64,000 bases of DNA from Pelomonas cellulosilytica (GTDB taxonomy: Bacteria > Pseudomonadota > Gammaproteobacteria > Burkholderiales > Burkholderiaceae_C), in contig NZ_JAJTWU010000003.1 of NCBI RefSeq assembly GCF_021353265.1, positions 186,001 through 250,000 on the forward strand, given 5' to 3'. Positions 1-9,447 of this stretch are shown one piece after another. The notes beneath the pieces are model-generated. The model searched no databases. It saw nothing but the letters and a program-made list of their open reading frames with translations, and was not told the DNA's origin. The position numbers were made by a program, and so were the translations under genes. Each line of letters starts with the position of its first letter. The stretch's first letter is position 1.

Positions 1-1227
1 CGCGACGCCGGGGATGTGGTTGGCCACCGTCAGCAGCGGCCAGCCGGTCTCGGTCTGCCAGTAGTTGTCGACGATGGGCACGCCCAGGGCCTCGGCGATC
101 CAGCGCGCGGTCGGCTCGTCCAGTGGCTCGCCGGCCAGGAACAGCGCACGCAGCGACGACAGATCATGGCGCTTGAGCAGCGAGGCGTCGTGCTTCTTCA
201 GCACGCGCACTGCCGTCGGCGCGCTGAACATGACGGTGACCCCGTACTTCTCGACCAGGCTCCACCAGATTCCGGCGTCCGGGTTGATCGGCAGACCCTC
301 GTACATCAGCGTGGCCATGCCGGCGATCAGCGGGCCGTAGATGATGTAGCTGTGGCCCACGACCCAGCCGATGTCGCTGGTGGAGAAGTACGTCTCGCCG
401 GGCTTGCCGCCGAAGATGTAGTCCATGCTCGTGGCCAGCGCCACCGCGTATCCGCCCACGTCGCGCTGCACGCCCTTGGGTTTGCCGGTGGTGCCACTGG
501 TGTAGAGCGTGTAGCTGATGCTGTTGGACTCCAGCCAGGCCACCGGCACGCGCTGGCCGTGGTGGGCCGTGCGCAGCGCGCCATAGTCCAGGTCGCGCCC
601 CGCGACCGGCGTGAAGGCCGCCAGCCCGCGGTCCACCATCAGCACGCGGGCCGGCTTGTGGGCAGCCAGCGTGATCGCCTCGTCCAGCAACGGCTTGTAA
701 GCCACCACCTTGCCGCCCCGGCTGCCAGCGTCCGCGCTGATGATGAGCTTGGGCGCCGCGTCGTCGATGCGGCTGGCCAGGCTCACCGACGCGAAACCAC
801 CGAAGACGACCGAATGGATGGCCCCGATGCGTGCACAGGCCAGCATCGCAAACGCGGCCTCGGGGATCATCGGCATGTAGATCAGCACGCGGTCGCCCTG
901 CCCCACGCCCTGCGCGACGAGGATGGCCGCCAACGTCTCGACCTCGGCCTGCAGCTCGGCAAAGCTGTAGACGCGCTCTTGCCCCACCTCGGTCGACACC
1001 CAGATCAGCGCCGGGTCATCCGGCCGTTTCGCCGCATGGCGGTCCACCGCGTTGTGGCACAGATTGGTCGTGCCGCCGACGAACCAGCGCGCGAACGGCG
1101 GACGGCTCACGTCGCAGACCTGCTGCGGCGGCGTCTGCCAATCGATGCGCCGGGCCTGCTCGGCCCAGAAGGCGTCACGTTCGGCCAGCGAGCGGGCATG
1201 GAAGTCGGCGTAAGAAATGAGCGTCAT
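1..1227 (-). CDS. prpE: propionate--CoA ligase, C-terminus cut by window edge
   Basis: Adenylate-forming enzyme that activates propionate with ATP and CoA to propionyl-CoA, the entry to the 2-methylcitrate cycle; cytosolic. The visible 409 residues begin with the PrpE-type N-terminus (FWAEQARRIDWQTP near residue 20, then PPFARWFVGGTTNLCHNAVD) and contain the AMP-binding loop YTSGTTGKPKGV near residues 240-251 and YWQTETGWP near the visible end. The family is about 630 aa, so roughly the last third lies outside the window. The start is the ATG at 1225-1227. The N-terminal wording favours PrpE over acetyl-CoA synthetase Acs, which shares the fold and may share substrates. It is divergent from the NlpC/P60 gene. 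Confidence 0.92.
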   Translation of the reverse strand, partial: MTLISYADFHARSLAERDAFWAEQARRIDWQTPPQQVCDVSRPPFARWFVGGTTNLCHNAVDRHAAKRPDDPALIWVSTEVGQERVYSFAELQAEVETLAAILVAQGVGQGDRVLIYMPMIPEAAFAMLACARIGAIHSVVFGGFASVSLASRIDDAAPKLIISADAGSRGGKVVAYKPLLDEAITLAAHKPARVLMVDRGLAAFTPVAGRDLDYGALRTAHHGQRVPVAWLESNSISYTLYTSGTTGKPKGVQRDVGGYAVALATSMDYIFGGKPGETYFSTSDIGWVVGHSYIIYGPLIAGMATLMYEGLPINPDAGIWWSLVEKYGVTVMFSAPTAVRVLKKHDASLLKRHDLSSLRALFLAGEPLDEPTARWIAEALGVPIVDNYWQTETGWPLLTVANHIPGVA

Positions 1228-1467
1228 GCGATCAGTTTGAGCCGCACGCACTGACGACAATCTGACCTGCCGCAAGGCTGTTGCGTGAGTAATTTCAGGG
1301 TTTCCACCGATCTTCCCCTTGGCGGCGCCGGGGTTTGCCCTGAAAATTACAAGCTTTACGTCCTTGCGAATTGACGGTATCGGGGTGCCCCCCTAACCTC
1401 CGCGCCGCTGTCCCACCTCTGCTACTTCGCCTCACGGCCTCTCTGCTCCGCTCCCTTGTTCCTGCTG

Positions 1468-2190
1468 ATGTCTCTGGTCTCCGTCTCCTTGCTGAATCGC
1501 CTCGCCGCCGCCGGCCTCCTGGCCCTCGGGTGCGCTGCGCATGCGCAAGGCGTGGCGCAGGCGGCCACCACGCCGCCGCCCGGCACGATGACCGGCGCCT
1601 ACGGTCAGAGCCTTCAACAGCAGCAACAACAGCAGCAAGCCCAGGCCGACAACAGGGCAGCACCTGCCGCCAAGCCGGCCAATGCCGGAGATGCGGTCAG
1701 CCGCTTCCTCAGCGACCGCGGGCTGATCGCCACTGCGGAAACGGGCGGGTCATCTCGCCTGCTCGACAGCGTGCGCGATACCGCATCGGACCTCGTGCTG
1801 TCGGCGATGAATTTCCTTGGCGTCCGCTACACGCGCGGCGGCAATTCGGTGGAAAACGGCTTCGACTGCAGCGGCTTCACGCGCCACATCTTCGAGATGA
1901 GCGTGGGACTGATCCTGCCGCGCCGTGCCGACGAGCAGGCCCGGATGGGCAGCCTGCTGCCAATCCGCAAGGATGACCTCAAGCCCGGCGACCTCGTGTT
2001 CTTCAACACGATGCGCGCCACCTTCAGCCACGTGGGCATCTACGTCGGTGAGGGCAAGTTCATCCACGCCCCCCGCACCGGCAGCGCCGTGCGCGTGGAG
2101 GACATGCGCGACGCCTACTGGGCCAAGCGCTTCACCGGTGCCCGCCGGGCCGACCTGAAGGCCGCGGCCGACGCGCCGGTCACGCGCTGA
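1468..2190 (+). CDS. secreted NlpC/P60 family peptidoglycan hydrolase
   Basis: Probable cell-wall gamma-D-glutamyl endopeptidase of 240 aa. An N-terminal hydrophobic signal peptide ends near AHAQ, followed by a low-complexity Gln-rich linker (a run of eight Q) and Ala-rich spacer. The C-terminal NlpC/P60 domain carries the catalytic Cys in FDCSGF (about residue 134) and the His in SHVGIY (about residue 188). I chose the ATG at 1468; a TTG at 1456 is in frame but would add four residues ahead of the signal peptide. The 240 bp between this gene and prpE holds no other gene that I can see. Convergent with paaZ, with about 66 bp between stops and no clear terminator. Exact bond specificity cannot be read from the sequence. 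Confidence 0.9.
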   Translation: MSLVSVSLLNRLAAAGLLALGCAAHAQGVAQAATTPPPGTMTGAYGQSLQQQQQQQQAQADNRAAPAAKPANAGDAVSRFLSDRGLIATAETGGSSRLLDSVRDTASDLVLSAMNFLGVRYTRGGNSVENGFDCSGFTRHIFEMSVGLILPRRADEQARMGSLLPIRKDDLKPGDLVFFNTMRATFSHVGIYVGEGKFIHAPRTGSAVRVEDMRDAYWAKRFTGARRADLKAAADAPVTR

Positions 2191-2256
2191 CCTCCCACGC
2201 AGGGAAGCTCCACTAAGTCGGCTGCCCCGACGGCGTTCGCGACTCCCCGCTCGCCT

Positions 2257-4299
2257 TCAATCACTGGCCCGCTTCGCCACCAGCGTCAGGATCTCGTAGC
2301 TCGCGCACAGCTCGCCGCGCTGATTGGTCACTGCCACATCCCAGCCGATGACGCCCTGCAGCGGCTGGCCGTCGCGCGGCGGCCGGTCGATCTTGCGCTT
2401 GGCAGTCAGGCGCGCCTGGATCGTGTCGCCGATCGCAACCGGCGTGACGAAACGCAAGTTCTCCAGACCGTAATTGGCCAGCACCGGCCCCGGCGCCGGG
2501 CTCACGAACAGGCCCGCCGCTGCCGACAGCACAAAGTAGCCATGCGCGATGCGCTGGCCGAATGCCGACTCGCGCGCCGCAACCTCGTCGAAGTGCATGT
2601 AGAAGTAGTCGCCCGACAGCCCGCCGAACGCGACGATGTCGGCCTCCCCCACCGTGCGCCGGTGCGTCAGCAGGCTCATGCCGACCTCGACATCCTCGAA
2701 ATGCCGTCGGAAGGGATGGACCTCGCTCTCCGTCACGGCGCCGCCGCGCTGGTACTCGCCGGTCACGGCGGATAGCATCGTCGGAGAACCCTGCACCGCG
2801 CAACGCTGGAGATAGTGCTTAACGGCGCGCAGGCCGCCCAACTCCTCGCCGCCGCCCGCGCGACCGGGGCCGCCATGCTTGAGCCGCGGCAGCGGCGAGC
2901 CGTGGCCCGTGCTCTCCAGCGCCGCCTCGCGGTCCAGCACCAGCATGCGCCCATGCCACGCAGCAAACGTCGGCACGGCGCGGGCCGCGAGTGCCGGCGT
3001 TTTTGTGCACAGCGTGCCCACGAGGCTGCCGCGGCCGAGCGTCGCCAGGTGCAACGCCTCGTCGAAGTCGTCGTAAGGCATCAGCGTCGTGACGGGGCCG
3101 AAGGCCTCGACGTGATGCGCATCGCTGGTCGCCGGTTCGCGCGCCAGCAGCAGCGTCGGCGCGAAGAACGCGCCATCGGCAACGCCTTCACCGCGCGGCG
3201 CAAAGCCATCGCGCTCGCCGAGCAGCACTTCGCAGCGCTCGGCCAGTTGCGCCACGCGCTGGGCCACGTCGGCCTGCTGCGCCTTGCTGGCCAGCGCGCC
3301 CATGCGCACGCCGTCCACCGCGGGGTCGCCGACGACGACCTTGGCCAGCCGTGCCTTCAGTGCCCCAGCCACCGCATCGGTCAGGTGGCGCGGCACCAGC
3401 GTGCGGCGGATGGCGGTGCACTTCTGGCCCGCCTTGGCCGTCATCTCGCGCGCCACTTCCTTGATGAAGAGCTCGAACTCCGGGTCTTCCGGCGTCACGT
3501 CGGGCGCCAGGATGGCGCAGTTGAGGCTGTCCGCCTCGGCATTGAACGGGATGCTCCGGCGCAGCAGGTTGGTGTGAGCCTTCAGCGTGAGCGCCGTGTC
3601 GGCGCTGCCGGTGAAGGTCACGACGTCGGGCTCTTGCAGCCGGTCCAGCAGGTCGCCCGTGCCGCCGATGACGAGCTGCAGCGCACCGTCCGGCACCAGG
3701 CCCGATTCGACGATGAGCCGCACGCAAGCCTCGGCGACATAGCTCGTCGCCGTGGCCGGCTTGACCAAGCAGGGCATGCCGGCCAGGAAGCTGGGCGCGA
3801 ACTTCTCCAGCATGCCCCAGATCGGAAAGTTGAACGCGTTGATGTGCACCGCCACGCCGCGCCGTGGTACCAGCACGTGGCTGCCGATGAAATGGTTGTC
3901 GGCGCCGAGCCGCATCGGCGGCCCTTCGTGCAGCACGTTGCTGCTGGGCAGGTCCTTGCCACCGATGGAGGCATAGGCGAACAGCGTGCCGATGCCACCC
4001 TCCACGTCGATCCACGAGTCCGCCCGCGTCGCGCCACTGTGGGCGCTGACGGCATACAGCCGCTCTTTGTGTTCGAGCAGATACGCGGCCAGTGCCTTCA
4101 GCGCGCGGGCGCGATCCTGGAAGTGCGTGCGCAGCAGCGCCGGCAACGCGGTGCCCCGAGCATGGGCCAGGCTCTCGCCGAAGTCGATGGTCTCCTCGTG
4201 CGTGTGCGCGACGACGCGACCGTTGATCGCGCTGGCCAGCGGCCGGGCCGCTCGTGCGCCGACCCAGCGGCCGGCGATGTAGCTCTGCAGAATGTTCAC
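2257..4299 (-). CDS. paaZ: phenylacetate pathway bifunctional ring-opening hydratase/aldehyde dehydrogenase PaaZ
   Basis: Opens the oxepin-CoA ring and oxidises the resulting semialdehyde to 3-oxo-5,6-dehydrosuberyl-CoA (NADP-dependent). At 680 aa it has the full two-domain length. The aldehyde dehydrogenase domain (about residues 1-520) has catalytic Cys294 in [10 protein letters not shown] and the general base Glu255 in NAEADS. The C-terminal MaoC-like hydratase domain (about 545-675) has [10 protein letters not shown] and [10 protein letters not shown]. The start is a GTG at 4297-4299 overlapping the paaR stop as GTGA, so the two are translationally coupled. Last gene of the paa operon. 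Confident on family and role. Confidence 0.96.
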   Translation of the reverse strand: MNILQSYIAGRWVGARAARPLASAINGRVVAHTHEETIDFGESLAHARGTALPALLRTHFQDRARALKALAAYLLEHKERLYAVSAHSGATRADSWIDVEGGIGTLFAYASIGGKDLPSSNVLHEGPPMRLGADNHFIGSHVLVPRRGVAVHINAFNFPIWGMLEKFAPSFLAGMPCLVKPATATSYVAEACVRLIVESGLVPDGALQLVIGGTGDLLDRLQEPDVVTFTGSADTALTLKAHTNLLRRSIPFNAEADSLNCAILAPDVTPEDPEFELFIKEVAREMTAKAGQKCTAIRRTLVPRHLTDAVAGALKARLAKVVVGDPAVDGVRMGALASKAQQADVAQRVAQLAERCEVLLGERDGFAPRGEGVADGAFFAPTLLLAREPATSDAHHVEAFGPVTTLMPYDDFDEALHLATLGRGSLVGTLCTKTPALAARAVPTFAAWHGRMLVLDREAALESTGHGSPLPRLKHGGPGRAGGGEELGGLRAVKHYLQRCAVQGSPTMLSAVTGEYQRGGAVTESEVHPFRRHFEDVEVGMSLLTHRRTVGEADIVAFGGLSGDYFYMHFDEVAARESAFGQRIAHGYFVLSAAAGLFVSPAPGPVLANYGLENLRFVTPVAIGDTIQARLTAKRKIDRPPRDGQPLQGVIGWDVAVTNQRGELCASYEILTLVAKRASD

Positions 4300-4907
4300 G
4301 CGCGCGCCTCCCGGGGCGTGACGGCGCCGAGGCCGCCGAAGAAGAGATCGCTGACCAGGGCCGCCAGCTCGTCGTGCGACAGCTCGCCGTCCGGCCGCAG
4401 CCAGGTGAAGGTCCAGTTGATCATGCCGAACAGCAGCATGGTCAGCGGCTTGTCCAGGCGGGCATCGCGCAGCTCGGGGCGCACCGCCGCCAGCGCCGCG
4501 GCGAAGGCCGCGACGACGCGACGCTCGACATCCAGCACACGCTCGCGCTCGGCCTCGTCGAGGAAGCGGATCTCGCTGGTCAGCACACGGTGCTGGTCCT
4601 GCGCATCGGCATAGGCGCGGGTGAAGCGCTCGATGAGGGCCCGCAGCTGCGGCTCGGGCGGCAGCTGCTCGGCCTTGACGGCCTCGACCAGCGCCAGCAG
4701 CGCATGCACATGGCCGTCGCAGATGCGCGCCAACAGCGCCTGCTTGTCCTGGAAGTAGTGGTACAGCGTCGGCTTGGCGACGCCGCAGGCCTCGGCGACC
4801 TGGTTCATCGATGTGGCGGGGAAGCCTTGCTGCGCAAACAGGCGCGCGGCGGCGGACAGGATGTCGTCGCGCTGAGCATCAAAAGTGGGAGCGCGGGGGC
4901 GGGCCAT
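4296..4907 (-). CDS. paaR: TetR-family repressor of phenylacetate genes (PaaR type)
   Basis: 203-aa TetR regulator with an N-terminal helix-turn-helix (TSMNQVAEACGVAKPTLYHYF, about residues 33-53) and a helical ligand-binding C-terminus. Members encoded inside betaproteobacterial paa operons respond to phenylacetyl-CoA and repress the pathway. It lies 6 bp after paaE and overlaps paaZ by 4 bp, so it would be autoregulated with the operon. The likely target is the perfect palindrome at 9355-9370 in front of paaG. The role is inferred from position and family; the DNA-binding family is clear. Confidence 0.9.
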   Translation of the reverse strand: MARPRAPTFDAQRDDILSAAARLFAQQGFPATSMNQVAEACGVAKPTLYHYFQDKQALLARICDGHVHALLALVEAVKAEQLPPEPQLRALIERFTRAYADAQDQHRVLTSEIRFLDEAERERVLDVERRVVAAFAAALAAVRPELRDARLDKPLTMLLFGMINWTFTWLRPDGELSHDELAALVSDLFFGGLGAVTPREARA

Positions 4908-4913
4908 CGGCGG

Positions 4914-5975
4914 TCAACGCTCGTCGAAGGAAATGACCACCCGCTCGGTCAGCGGATGGGCCTGGCAGCTGAGGACGAAGCCGGCGGCGACTTCATCGGC
5001 ATCCAGCGCGAAGTTTCTATCCATGCGCACGCGCCCCTCCACCAGCTTGCAGCGACAGGTGGAACACACGCCGCTCGTGCAGGAGAACGGCAGTTCCAAT
5101 CCCTGGCGGGTGGCTGCATGCAGCAGGCTGGGGTCGCTGGCGTGAACCTCGATGTCGCGCGCAATACCGTCGCGCAGCACGGTCACGCGCGCAGCCGCTG
5201 CATCGCCCGGCTGCACGTCATGGGGTGCCGGCTGGCCCGACAGCATCGACGGCGTGCCGAAGCGCTCGATGTGGATTCGATCAGCCGACAGGCCATGGCC
5301 CCGCAATGCGGCCTCGGCCTGGTCGTTCATCTCGAAAGGGCCGCAGACGAAGGCCTCATCCACACCCGCCGCCGGCACTGGCCCGGCCAGGAAGGCGCTG
5401 AGCTTGCCGGCGTCCAGCCGCCCGCTGTGCAGCGGCGCGTCGACCGCCTCGCGGCTGAACACCAGGTGCAGCGACAGCCGGGCCATGAAGCGGTTCTTCA
5501 GGTCTTCCAGCGCCTCCTTGAACATCGTCGTGGCGATGCGGCGGTTGGCGTAGATCAGCGTGGCGCGTGACTCCGGCTCGCGCGCCAGCAGCGCCGTCAG
5601 CAGCGCCACGATGGGCGTGATGCCCGACCCGCCGGCGATGAACAGCACATGGCGCCCGCCGCCGCGCGGCGGAGGCAGCACGAAGCGGCCCTGCGGTGGA
5701 TAGGACTCGACGACATCGCCCACGCGCAGCCGCTCGTGCACCCAGGTCGAGAACGCACCGCCCTCGACGCGACGCACGCCGATGCGCATCTCGCGGTCCG
5801 AGCAGATCGAGTAGCTGCGGCGCAGCTCCCGCTCGGCCACTGTCGCGCGCAAGGTCAGGTACTGGCCCGGCTCGAAGCCGAAGCCTTCGGGCGGCGCCGC
5901 GAAGCCGACGACGACGGCGTCCTCGGTGTCGCGCTCGATGGAGGTCACGCGCAGGGGATGGAAGTGCAGGGCCAC
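4914..5975 (-). CDS. paaE: phenylacetyl-CoA epoxidase reductase PaaE
   Basis: Electron-transfer subunit that passes electrons from NADPH through FAD and a [2Fe-2S] centre to the PaaA diiron oxygenase. The 353 aa comprise an N-terminal FNR-type FAD/NAD(P) module (RSYSIC, then FIAGGSGITPIVAL) and a C-terminal plant-type ferredoxin with CTSGVCSTCRC plus a distal Cys in VLSCQAHP. The start is the GTG at 5973-5975, one base after the paaD stop. Longer upstream frames would overlap paaD and are not supported. The length matches the family (about 355). Confidence 0.95.
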   Translation of the reverse strand: MALHFHPLRVTSIERDTEDAVVVGFAAPPEGFGFEPGQYLTLRATVAERELRRSYSICSDREMRIGVRRVEGGAFSTWVHERLRVGDVVESYPPQGRFVLPPPRGGGRHVLFIAGGSGITPIVALLTALLAREPESRATLIYANRRIATTMFKEALEDLKNRFMARLSLHLVFSREAVDAPLHSGRLDAGKLSAFLAGPVPAAGVDEAFVCGPFEMNDQAEAALRGHGLSADRIHIERFGTPSMLSGQPAPHDVQPGDAAAARVTVLRDGIARDIEVHASDPSLLHAATRQGLELPFSCTSGVCSTCRCKLVEGRVRMDRNFALDADEVAAGFVLSCQAHPLTERVVISFDER

Positions 5976-5976
5976 G

Positions 5977-6444
5977 TCAGAAAGGCTTGAAATATTCGAA
6001 AGGTTCGCCGCAGTCGATGCAGCGCCAGGTGGACTTGCAGGCCGTCGAGCCGAAGCGGGACAGCTGTTGCGTCGCACCGCTGTCGCAGCGCGGGCAGCGC
6101 AGCCGGGGCACAACGCGAATCGACTGCTCGGCGCGGCATTGCGGCGGCACGATGCCGTAGTGCTGCAGCTTGACCCGGCCTGCCGCGCTGATCCAGTCGG
6201 TGCTCCAGGCCGGCACGCGTTGCAATGTGATGGTCACGGCGCCAAACCCGGCCAGCGCGGCACGCACATCGTCCGCGATCAGCTCGGTGGCCGGGCAGCC
6301 CGAGTAGGTCGGCGTCAGCACGACCTCCAGGCCCGCGTCGGTGGCACGCAAGTCGCGCACGATGCCCAGGTCCATCAGCGTCACGGCCGGGATCTCTGGG
6401 TCGGGCACCTGGGACAGGCGCTCGCGGGCGGCGACCAGATCCAT
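5977..6444 (-). CDS. paaD: phenylacetyl-CoA epoxidase assembly protein PaaD
   Basis: 155-aa MIP18/DUF59-type protein needed for a functional PaaABCE epoxidase, probably in Fe-S or diiron assembly. The N-terminal DUF59 core has DPEIPAVTLMDLGIV and TPTYSGCPATE; the C-terminal part has a zinc-ribbon-like set of cysteines (RCPRCDS and WRCIDCGEPF). The ATG at 6442-6444 overlaps the paaC stop by one base (TGATG), which fixes the start. Confidence 0.94.
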   Translation of the reverse strand: MDLVAARERLSQVPDPEIPAVTLMDLGIVRDLRATDAGLEVVLTPTYSGCPATELIADDVRAALAGFGAVTITLQRVPAWSTDWISAAGRVKLQHYGIVPPQCRAEQSIRVVPRLRCPRCDSGATQQLSRFGSTACKSTWRCIDCGEPFEYFKPF

Positions 6445-7223
6445 CACCAGACGCCGCCCGGATACGCACGCTGCAGATGCTGCATGGTCGCCAGCAGGTG
6501 GCCCATGTGCTCGCTGTGCACGCCGTCGATGCCGCCCGGCTGCATCGCGCTGTCGCGAGGCAGCGCCAGCGTGGACTCGGCCATCAGCGTGGCCCAGCGG
6601 GCGCGCCAGTCCGCTTCCAGCTCGCTCCATGCTGGGCCGAAGCCCTCCACGCCTTGTGCGGCGAACAGTTCGTTGAAGTACGGCCACAGCACGGCCAGCG
6701 CGGCCCGCATGCGCGCCCGGGATGCGTCCGTGCCGTCGCCCAGCCGCACGACCCAGTCGCTGCTGTGCTGACGGTGGTAGCGCACCTCCTTCAGCGACTT
6801 GGCGGCAATGCCGGCCAGCTCCGCGTCGCCGCTCGTCTGGAGTCGCTCGTACAGCAGTTCCAGCCAGATCGCGACGGCCGCGTTGCGCAGCGTCGTCAGC
6901 GCGAAGTCACGCCCGCCGCCGCCACCACCATCGTCGCTGGAGCTGGCTGCGGCGTTGGGCAGTTCGACGAGGATGATGTTGCGGTAGTCGCGCTCCTCGC
7001 GCAGGAAGGCGAGCTGGTCTTCATCGCGGCCGGCACCTTCGAGCTGGCCGGCATAGGTCAGCAGCGCACGGGCCTGGCCCAGCAGGTCCAGCGCGATGTT
7101 GGACAGAGCGAGGTCTTCCTCCAGCACTGGCGCGTGGCCGCACCACTCCGACAGCCGCTGGCTGTGGATGAGGCAGGTGTCCGCCAGGCGCAGCAAGTAT
7201 TGGGTCTTGACGTCCATGGCCAT
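6444..7223 (-). CDS. paaC: phenylacetyl-CoA epoxidase structural subunit PaaC
   Basis: Ferritin-like structural subunit that pairs with PaaA in the 1,2-phenylacetyl-CoA epoxidase. About 259 aa, with the typical LADTCLIHSQRLSEWCGHAP start and EVRYHRQHSSDWVVRLGDG. PaaC lacks most diiron ligands and is scaffolding in the known complexes. I chose the ATG at 7221-7223, which overlaps the paaB stop as TGATG; a GTG one codon upstream and an ATG two codons downstream are also possible. A short Ser/Asp/Gly-rich loop (SSSDDGGGGGG) is a local oddity. Confidence 0.94.
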   Translation of the reverse strand: MAMDVKTQYLLRLADTCLIHSQRLSEWCGHAPVLEEDLALSNIALDLLGQARALLTYAGQLEGAGRDEDQLAFLREERDYRNIILVELPNAAASSSDDGGGGGGRDFALTTLRNAAVAIWLELLYERLQTSGDAELAGIAAKSLKEVRYHRQHSSDWVVRLGDGTDASRARMRAALAVLWPYFNELFAAQGVEGFGPAWSELEADWRARWATLMAESTLALPRDSAMQPGGIDGVHSEHMGHLLATMQHLQRAYPGGVW

Positions 7224-7519
7224 CACATGTGGTTCAGTTCGTCAGGCAGTTCGTAGAACGTCGGATGGCGGTAGACCTTGTCGTCGGCCGGCTCGAACAG
7301 GCTGCCCTTGTCGCTCGGGTCGCTCGCGACGATCTGCGCAGAAAGCACGACCCAGATGCTGGTGCCCTCCTGACGCCTTGTATAGACATCCCGCGCCATC
7401 TGGATGGCCATCGCCGCATCGACCGCGTGCAGGCTGCCGCAGTGCTTGTGGTCGAGGCCCGCCCTGCTGCGGACGAATACCTCCCACAGCGGCCATTCGT
7501 TCTTGGTGTCGCTCATCAT
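7223..7519 (-). CDS. paaB: phenylacetyl-CoA epoxidase subunit PaaB
   Basis: Small bridging subunit of the epoxidase, about 97-98 aa. Diagnostic stretches are [19 protein letters not shown] near the start and [10 protein letters not shown]. Two adjacent ATG codons follow the paaA stop region (ATGATG overlapping TGA), so the start is 7519 or 7516. It sits between paaA and paaC in the usual ABCDE order. Confidence 0.94.
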   Translation of the reverse strand: MMSDTKNEWPLWEVFVRSRAGLDHKHCGSLHAVDAAMAIQMARDVYTRRQEGTSIWVVLSAQIVASDPSDKGSLFEPADDKVYRHPTFYELPDELNHM

Positions 7520-8526
7520 GCTGCATCCTGCTTGCTGGCCTGCTTGCGTGCGTGGGCCAGTGCCGCGTCGCGCACCCAGGCGCCGTCATCCCAGGCCTTG
7601 TTCCGTGCGGCCAGGCGCTCGCGGTTACAGGGCCCCTCGCCGCCCACGACGCGCCAGAACTCCGCCCAGTCGATGACGCCGAAGTCGTAGCTCTGTCGCA
7701 CCTCGTTCCACTTCAGGTCGGGGTCGGGCACGGTCACGCCGAGGATCTCGGCCTGCGGGATCGTCGCGTCGACGAACTTCTGGCGCAGCTGGTCGTTGGT
7801 GACGCGCTTGATGCCCCAGCGGATGCTCTGTTCGGAGTTGGGCGAGTCCTTGTCGGCCGGGCCGAACATCATCAGCGACGGCCACCACCAGCGGTTCACG
7901 GCGTCCTGGACCATGGCCTTCTGCTGGGCGGTGCCCTTGGTCATCATCGTCAGCAGGCTCTCGTAGCCCTGGCGCTGGTGGAAGCTCTCCTCGCGGCAGA
8001 CGCGGATCATGGCCCGCGCATACGGTGCGTACGAGCAGCGGCACAACGGCACCTGGTTCATGATGGCCGCGCCGTCCACCAGCCAGCCGATGACGCCGAT
8101 GTCGGCCCAGGTCAGCGCGGGGTAGTTGAAGATGGAGCTGTACTTGGCCTTGCCGGACAGCAGCGCGGCGGTCATCTCGTCGCGGCTGGTGCCCAGCGTC
8201 TCGGCGGCAGCGTAGAGATAGAGGCCGTGGCCGCCCTCGTCCTGCACCTTGGCGAGCAGGATGGCCTTGCGCTTGAGGGTCGGGGCTCGGGTGATCCAGT
8301 TGCCCTCGGGCAACATGCCGACGATCTCGCTGTGCGCATGCTGGCTGATCTGCCGCACCAGCGTCTTGCGGTAATGATCGGGCATCCAGTCCTTGGCCTC
8401 GATGAAGTCACCCGCATCGATGCGGGCCTCGAAGGCGGCCTCGCGCGCCAGCGTCTCGGCGCTCTTGACGGGCTGGGGTTTCCCGCCAGCCTCGCGTGCC
8501 ATCACGTCCATCGCCTGCGTGTACAT
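7516..8526 (-). CDS. paaA: phenylacetyl-CoA epoxidase catalytic subunit PaaA
   Basis: Carboxylate-bridged diiron oxygenase subunit that epoxidises the aromatic ring of phenylacetyl-CoA. 336 aa with ferritin-like helices. Likely iron-ligand segments are [13 protein letters not shown] and [13 protein letters not shown] (Glu/His pairs), together with [16 protein letters not shown]. The ATG at 8524-8526 is preceded by AAGGAG about 6 bp upstream. It follows paaG by about 24 bp. Confidence 0.96.
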   Translation of the reverse strand: MYTQAMDVMAREAGGKPQPVKSAETLAREAAFEARIDAGDFIEAKDWMPDHYRKTLVRQISQHAHSEIVGMLPEGNWITRAPTLKRKAILLAKVQDEGGHGLYLYAAAETLGTSRDEMTAALLSGKAKYSSIFNYPALTWADIGVIGWLVDGAAIMNQVPLCRCSYAPYARAMIRVCREESFHQRQGYESLLTMMTKGTAQQKAMVQDAVNRWWWPSLMMFGPADKDSPNSEQSIRWGIKRVTNDQLRQKFVDATIPQAEILGVTVPDPDLKWNEVRQSYDFGVIDWAEFWRVVGGEGPCNRERLAARNKAWDDGAWVRDAALAHARKQASKQDAA

Positions 8527-8550
8527 CGGGGCTCCTTGTGGGCTGTGCGG

Positions 8551-9345
8551 TCAGCGGTCGGTGAATGTCGGCGCACGCCGCCCGAGGAAGGCAGCGGTGC
8601 CTTCCAGGTAGTCGTGCGCAAAGCCGAGCTGGCGCTGCAACGCCACCTCGCGCCGCAGTGCCGGCTCCAAATCCAGCCCCATCGCCTCGTCCATGGCGCG
8701 GCGGGTCTGAGCCAGCGCCCGCGTGGGCAGCGCGGCCAGCCGCTGCGCCAGCGCCAGCGCGGCGTCAGGCAGCTCGGCATCCGGCACGACGCGGGCGATC
8801 AGGCCCAGCCGCTGGGCCTCCGGTGCGGGCAGCTTGTCGCCCAGCAGCGCCAGCTCCAGCGCCTTCGCGCGACCGACGAGACGCGGCAACAGCCAGGTGC
8901 CGCCACAGTCCGGCACGAGGCCGATGCGCGAGAACGCCTGCAGGAAGATCGCGCCCTCGGCGGCGATGACCAGGTCGCACCCAATCGCCAGGTTGGCGCC
9001 CGCACCGGCCGCAACGCCCTGCACTGCCGCCACGACGGGCACGGGCATGGCCCGCAGACACAGCACCAACGGAACATAGTGCTGCTCCAGCATGCGGCCC
9101 AGGTCCTTCGGCGCATCGCCGCCCGGCGCGACGAGCGGGTCGGCCAGATCCTGGCCGACGCTGAAGGCGCGCCCGGCGGCGGCGAGCACCACGCAGCATA
9201 CCGAGGCGTCCTCCGCGGCCCGCTCCAGCGAATAGCGGAGTTCGTCCAACATCGCCGCAGTGAAGGCATTCAGCGCGTCAGGGCGGTTCAGCCTCAGTAC
9301 ACGCACGCTGGCGTGCTGCTCGATGGCAATCAAGGTTGGGGGCAT
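8551..9345 (-). CDS. paaG: 1,2-epoxyphenylacetyl-CoA isomerase (crotonase family) PaaG
   Basis: Crotonase-fold enzyme converting the ring epoxide to the oxepin-CoA. 264 aa; GRAFSVGQDLAD and IGLVPDCGGTWLLPRLVG (oxyanion hole and active-site loop) match PaaG more closely than general enoyl-CoA hydratases. First gene of the operon. Its ATG at 9343-9345 lies just downstream of the palindromic operator and sigma70-like promoter. PaaF-type hydratase is the alternative reading, less likely from the motif wording and position. Confidence 0.88.
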   Translation of the reverse strand: MPPTLIAIEQHASVRVLRLNRPDALNAFTAAMLDELRYSLERAAEDASVCCVVLAAAGRAFSVGQDLADPLVAPGGDAPKDLGRMLEQHYVPLVLCLRAMPVPVVAAVQGVAAGAGANLAIGCDLVIAAEGAIFLQAFSRIGLVPDCGGTWLLPRLVGRAKALELALLGDKLPAPEAQRLGLIARVVPDAELPDAALALAQRLAALPTRALAQTRRAMDEAMGLDLEPALRREVALQRQLGFAHDYLEGTAAFLGRRAPTFTDR

Positions 9346-9354
9346 GAATTTCTC

Positions 9355-9370
9355 TACCGACCGGTCGGTA
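9355..9370. promoter_or_regulatory. probable PaaR operator (16-bp perfect palindrome)
   Basis: The sequence TACCGACCGGTCGGTA reads the same on both strands. It lies between the -10 hexamer and the start codon of paaG, so it covers the expected transcription start. ACCGACCGGTCGGT is the common form of TetR-family operators. The only TetR gene in the operon is paaR, so it is the natural binder. Seen: palindrome and position; inferred: the protein that binds. Confidence 0.8.
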
Positions 9371-9371
9371 A

Positions 9372-9400
9372 ATAGTAAGAGCCCTGGCGTCCACGTTCAA
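9372..9400 (-). promoter_or_regulatory. sigma70-like promoter of the paa operon
   Basis: On the minus strand TTGAAC (9395-9400) and TACTAT (9372-9377) are separated by exactly 17 bp and stand directly upstream of the 9355-9370 palindrome. Both hexamers match the sigma70 consensus at four or more positions. A repressor on the palindrome would block RNA polymerase. Confidence 0.7.
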
Positions 9401-9447
9401 GCTTCCCCCACGTAAACCCTAGCGAGCTCTCGCGGCGGCAACAGGCC

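Noticed and set aside
16-1254. Long rightward open frame antisense to prpE
   Set aside because: It mirrors the prpE reading frame in GC-rich DNA and has no recognisable domain, while the minus-strand protein matches PrpE throughout.
2815-4614. Long rightward open frames over paaZ, and similar antisense frames over paaR-paaE, sensor kinase and fdn genes
   Set aside because: They are composition-driven shadows; His/Arg/Ala/Gly-rich with no motifs, lying opposite well-identified genes.
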